Shown piece after piece: positions 45,595 through 49,071 of a DNA stretch of 49,071 bases. Within the stretch, counting starts at the first letter, position 1. Every line of letters begins with the position of its first letter. Origin of the DNA: Coemansia sp. RSA 1804 (taxonomy: Eukaryota > Kickxellomycota > Kickxellomycetes > Kickxellales > Kickxellaceae); the NCBI GenBank assembly GCA_027578815.1, contig JANBTH010000037.1, positions 1-49,071 on the forward strand, in the 5' to 3' direction. A program made the translations under genes and the position numbers. Below the pieces are notes generated by a model, which saw only the letters and a list, made by a program, of their open reading frames with translations, had not been told where the DNA came from and searched no databases.

Positions 45595-47154
45595 TCAAGC
45601 TTCATCCTTTCCAAACAACTGCCGTAGTCGCTGCTTGCGAGATACTTGTGAGCTTGGTGGAGAATGCTCAGAGCCAGAATGCGAGCAACGGCGATAACGG
45701 TGTTCTTGATGGTGTGTAGCATAGCTGTCTGCAGTATACTCTTGATCAGGCGTATCTGTCCTATGGTGTGGACAAGGAACATATGTATCAGCTGCAACGT
45801 TATTCTTGTCGCGGTTAATATGCTGCTCATCGCCAATAACAGACTGGCTTTCTCCATGGTGCGATTCATCTATGGCCTGGTCGTGTGTGCCGAAAGTATC
45901 CTGAACTCTGCCTGGGCACTCATTTCTGGTATCTGCGTTCTTTAGGCTTACATCGCGACTGTAGCCATCTGTAGCAAATGCTGACCGGGGGTCTGGAAGT
46001 CCTGAATGTTGATTAGTATGCTCTATTTTTTTGTCCACCGTTCTATTGCCTGTGTTTCCTACAATTGGTGGCACCATCGTTAGGTGGGGCGTTTTTGATA
46101 TGTAATTATCTGACGTGGCCGACGGCTGACAGTGGTGTCGCATGTAGTTTGCATATCTTCCAGAGTATTTGCGTGGCACATGGTGATGCTGTCGGCTGTT
46201 ATCCATGTAACATTTTGAACACTTTGAGAAAGGCTCCTTGTTTGAAACCGTATAGGCATTGCTGTAGCCAGTATTCTGGGCCTGATGTGCTCCTTGATTA
46301 TATAGAATAGTTGCTGGCGGATAAGCAGGACCTTTGGCAACCCCTGCCTCCATGTAATTTGCAGACGATTGTGGATTTCTTGCACTATTGTTGCGTCGAC
46401 CAAGTCCACTTATGTATGAACGAACTGACTTGCTTGAGCTAGATGTAGCATTTGTCTTTTTAGGTGGATTCAGCCCTGTAACCATTGACGCGCATGAAAG
46501 AACAAATAGAAATACCCACAAACCCAATCCTATTCCTGCAAGAGCTAGAAATGCTTTGCTGGACTGGCATATTCCAACCAGCAACCCTCCTTCCTCAATT
46601 AATGACTTTCCTGAAGCAATTCCGAGCATCTCCAGGCTTCCACGTAGATGGCGGAATATGTCACATGGATACTTCATAGGCAATGGATTGCGGTAGGCAA
46701 AACCAGCAATGACCACCCAGAGAACAGAAAAGATAAACCCAAGAATGAAAAGAGTCCCTGAACTAAAGAACACACTGCAAGTGCGGCCTGATCTTGAAGC
46801 ATTTCGGGCCAGAGCTGCAATTGCAAGGCTCAGTGTAACTAGTGTGCTCAATAATGATACTGCATATGCATAGACAGCAGTCCAGTCAAGCCTTATGTAC
46901 CAGCCAGCGGCACTATTAGTAAACAGGTTCTGGGCAGCAAGAGCTCCAAAGGTGCCCATAGACGCCACCAGCTCAAGAACAATTACAATAAATACAACTG
47001 CAAACATGATATGGCCTGTGCAATATTAGCGATAATAGAAATGTGGCTTATTGAGCAGCCAAATAGCAAATATGAGGATGGCAATAAGATTATTAAGACA
47101 ATAAATAGCGGCAAGGATATAACCTGGGTAATTTGTATTAGTATAATATGCCAT
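45595..47154 (-). CDS. four-TM (MARVEL-like) membrane protein with long cytosolic tail
   Basis: Probable exons 47154-47124 and 47015-45595, giving 483 residues; without the first exon the frame would start at ATG 47007 with 470 residues. Four hydrophobic helices lie at about 14-35, 58-80, 92-117 and 165-190, with a loop of about 50 residues between helices 3 and 4, the general plan of MARVEL-type proteins. The C-terminal 290 residues are disordered and rich in Ser, His, Asn and Tyr, ending in a basic stretch QVSRKQRLRQLFGKDEA. I do not recognise a specific family and give no function. The 108-base intron has a weak donor GTTATA but a good CTAAT branch site and ACAG acceptor. Convergent with PEF1. 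Confidence 0.7.
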
Positions 47155-48809
47155 AGTCTAGTAGAAAAGAAAAGATGCTAACTTGCAGACAGCAATAGTG
47201 GTTATAATATTTATAGTTTTTCCTGAGCAAAACCATCATAGTTGTACAAAATCTACAAAATAATTACAAGGGATGTATACAAGTTTGATAATCATTCACA
47301 CGGTTGGAAATGTGAATTATTTACTAGTTAATATGACAGATAAAAGAAAATTTCAACTGTGAACATTACTAGTAAGATAGGTACGCACCCAAAAACAGTT
47401 ATAATTAACGCAAACACACTATTAGCTCAGATAGTAGCCTATTTCGTGTTTTTGAGTGTCGGAAACATCATGGGTCCTTCTTGCAGACAGTTTTTTTTTG
47501 GAGGTGACAGTTAGAACGTTACTGCAAAAAACATTTACAAACAAAAAATTCCCATCACTGTGTTTACCCTCTAAAAAGTAAAAAAAAGATATAGCAGTAA
47601 TTGGCGGCATATACTTGCAACTAAACCAAAAACAGATGATATTGTTATAGTATTAACTTTGATGTAATATTATTGTCTTACGCATATATCCATAGATCAA
47701 TCTTTCACTTTCTCATTTCTAGCTTGCTCAATTTAACTTCACGAAATAAACAATTCTAGTCTATTATAAACATTACTATAGTTTTTCAACAGATATTGGT
47801 GTAATAAAAGTGGGTTGAGTATTTATTATACCCACTTATACTGGCAAATCAAGATGTCGTGTAAATGTTACTATTGCTAGTCCAAGCTTAGTTTGCTTGA
47901 TGTTATATAAAGCAACACCACATCTTGGTTCCTTTATGTAAATGTCTATTCTGATTAGGATGGTTTTAGTTATTAAATAATTGACGTGAGCTATACGCAA
48001 ACTCAAAAACTTTATGGGCAATCAATAATTCTAAAAACTAATCATGTATATTACCTATTGACATGCGAATAAACAACATTAATTAAACAGCAAGGTTGAC
48101 TAGCTCAAAATATAATAAATTAAATGTGTTTTGCAAATGATCATGTAGTTATGATAATGATGTAATATTTCCATTTGTTAGTTTTTACATATTTAATTAG
48201 TTAAAGTATCAAATATACAAGCATTTACGCATGTTTGTGGAATTCTTAACAGGTGACAGTGGTATATTTTATATTACATTTTTAATAGATATAAAACAAT
48301 TGTAATGCACTCACATGAATTACGACTGACATGTGATATTCACAACACATGGAAAACGATTAGACAAGAATAGCTAATTTCTATTTAACATAAAGGTATC
48401 TTGGGCACCAAATGATTGTTCAGCTGATGTGATCAATATGGGATACAGGCTTGAGTTCTGGTCTAACATACACATTTATTTGTTTAATCTAATACAACAA
48501 TGTGTTTTCGTATTGAATATGCTTTGAATGACCAGATTCATACATATATATGCACTGACATATTAAGTCACATATAAACTGTCATAAACAATATTACACT
48601 TTAAATATCTTATAGGCATTATTCAGTTGTAAATGCATATAGACGTTATACGCAAATTTGCATATAAGTAGCCGATATTCTTCAATAATTCCAGTTCAAT
48701 ATGTGAATATACTTGACTTTACACAGCAGTTACATGTCAGTTTTTAGACACTAGCAAAATACAATATTTTTTACTTACATTTGTTTTACAAGCCATCAAT
48801 ACCTCGATC
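47155..48809. other. AT-rich gene-free stretch upstream of the chitinase
   Basis: 1,655 bases, the longest gene-free stretch here and clearly more AT-rich than the rest. It separates diverging genes. A TATAAA near 48573-48579 lies about 230 bases before the chitinase ATG. Open frames are short (up to about 73 codons) and none is recognisable. No tRNA, transposon ends or tandem repeats seen. Confidence 0.6.
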
Positions 48810-49071
48810 ATGCTATTCAGAAAATACCTTATCTTGGTTTCAACCACTTTGCTGCTAAGACTAGCATTTGCCAGCTTTGATTCAACCTGTGCTAATAACG
48901 TTGTAACGTACTGGGGACAGAATTCATGGGGAGGCGCACATCTTAACAATCCAGACAATTGGGAAAAGTCGCTTGGGTCCTATTGTCAGGACAACACATT
49001 TGACATAATCAATATATCATTTCTCACCAACTTTAATCAAACTGGCCTTCCTGTACTCAATCATTCGTTCC
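48810..49071 (+). CDS. GH18 class III chitinase, 5' part only (runs off the right edge)
   Basis: From ATG 48810 the frame is open to the window end (87 codons plus one base). Residues 1-22 are a signal peptide (LVSTTLLLRLAFA). The mature part starts FDSTCANNVVTYWGQNSWGG, where VTYWGQN is the first beta-strand hallmark of fungal and plant class III chitinases, followed by NWEKSLGSYCQDNTFDIINI and ISFLTNFNQTGLPVLN. These secreted enzymes hydrolyse chitin in cell-wall remodelling or nutrition. The catalytic DxxDxDxE motif lies beyond the window, so activity cannot be judged. The start is the only ATG giving a signal peptide. Confidence 0.88.
   Translation, partial: MLFRKYLILVSTTLLLRLAFASFDSTCANNVVTYWGQNSWGGAHLNNPDNWEKSLGSYCQDNTFDIINISFLTNFNQTGLPVLNHSF

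Noticed and set aside
1..49071. Cell-cycle gene cluster (PLK4, ORC3, CDC20, PRI2, HIR3, UBE3D-like)
   Set aside because: The genes are separated by unrelated ones, lie on both strands and have individual promoters; conserved housekeeping genes are simply dense here.
1..49071. tRNA or rRNA genes, transposons, CRISPR arrays, viral insertions
   Set aside because: No TTCGA-type tRNA arm with matching stems, no rRNA blocks, no transposase or reverse transcriptase motifs, and no spaced direct repeats were found.

Overview
The window is nuclear DNA from a fungus. Genes are closely packed and lie on both strands. Several have short introns with GTAAGT-like donors and CTAAC-type branch sites, promoters are pyrimidine-rich, and several products are fungal: a CCE1/Ydc2 mitochondrial resolvase, a TED1-type phosphoesterase, secreted chitin-active enzymes and a HIR3 subunit. 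A Polo-like kinase with PLK4-type cryptic polo boxes is not expected in Ascomycota or Basidiomycota. I therefore infer an early-diverging (zygomycete-grade) fungus, tentatively Kickxellomycotina; that placement is inference.

Layout, left to right. 1-179 (-): 5' part of a secreted LPMO-like protein. 771-1304 (-): LITAF-domain protein. 1893-5165 (-): PLK4-like kinase. 5482-6609 (-): PEX12. 7323-8813 (+): WIPI3/HSV2-type PROPPIN, 2 exons. 9024-10895 (+): UBE3D/IPA1-like E3, 3 exons. 11276-13546 (+): ORC3. 13743-14603 (-): RPA43. 15029-16367 (+): RPS8, 2 exons. 16532-17782 (-): TED1-like. 18376-19752 (+): CCE1. 20254-22026 (+): SRPK kinase. 22624-23563 (+): tandem CCCH RNA-binding protein, 2 exons. 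23899-30066 (+): HIR3. 30266-31249 (-): FLX1/SLC25A32 carrier. 31698-33300 (+): RPS14, 3 exons. 33562-34008 (-): TAF9. 34443-35975 (+): CDC20. 36274-38643 (+): SDA1. 38806-40911 (+): SRP68. 41165-42610 (+): PRI2. 43023-45038 (+): PEF1, 6 exons. 45595-47154 (-): four-TM membrane protein. 48810-49071 (+): 5' part of a GH18 chitinase.

Most genes are conserved housekeeping genes: replication (ORC3, PRI2), cell cycle (PLK4, CDC20), ribosome production (RPA43, SDA1, RPS8, RPS14), chromatin and transcription (HIR3, TAF9), protein targeting (SRP68, PEX12) and autophagy (PROPPIN). They are individually transcribed and I see no evidence of a shared pathway cluster. The two window edges carry secreted chitin-active genes; the right one follows a 1.65-kb AT-rich gene-free stretch.

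I found no tRNA, rRNA, transposon, CRISPR or viral sequence. The points most worth a second look are the PLK4-like kinase in a fungus, a perfect 20-bp palindrome between HIR3 and the FLX1-like gene, a weak-donor intron whose retention would give a 42-residue membrane peptide, and the almost start-codon-only first exons with long introns of the two ribosomal protein genes.
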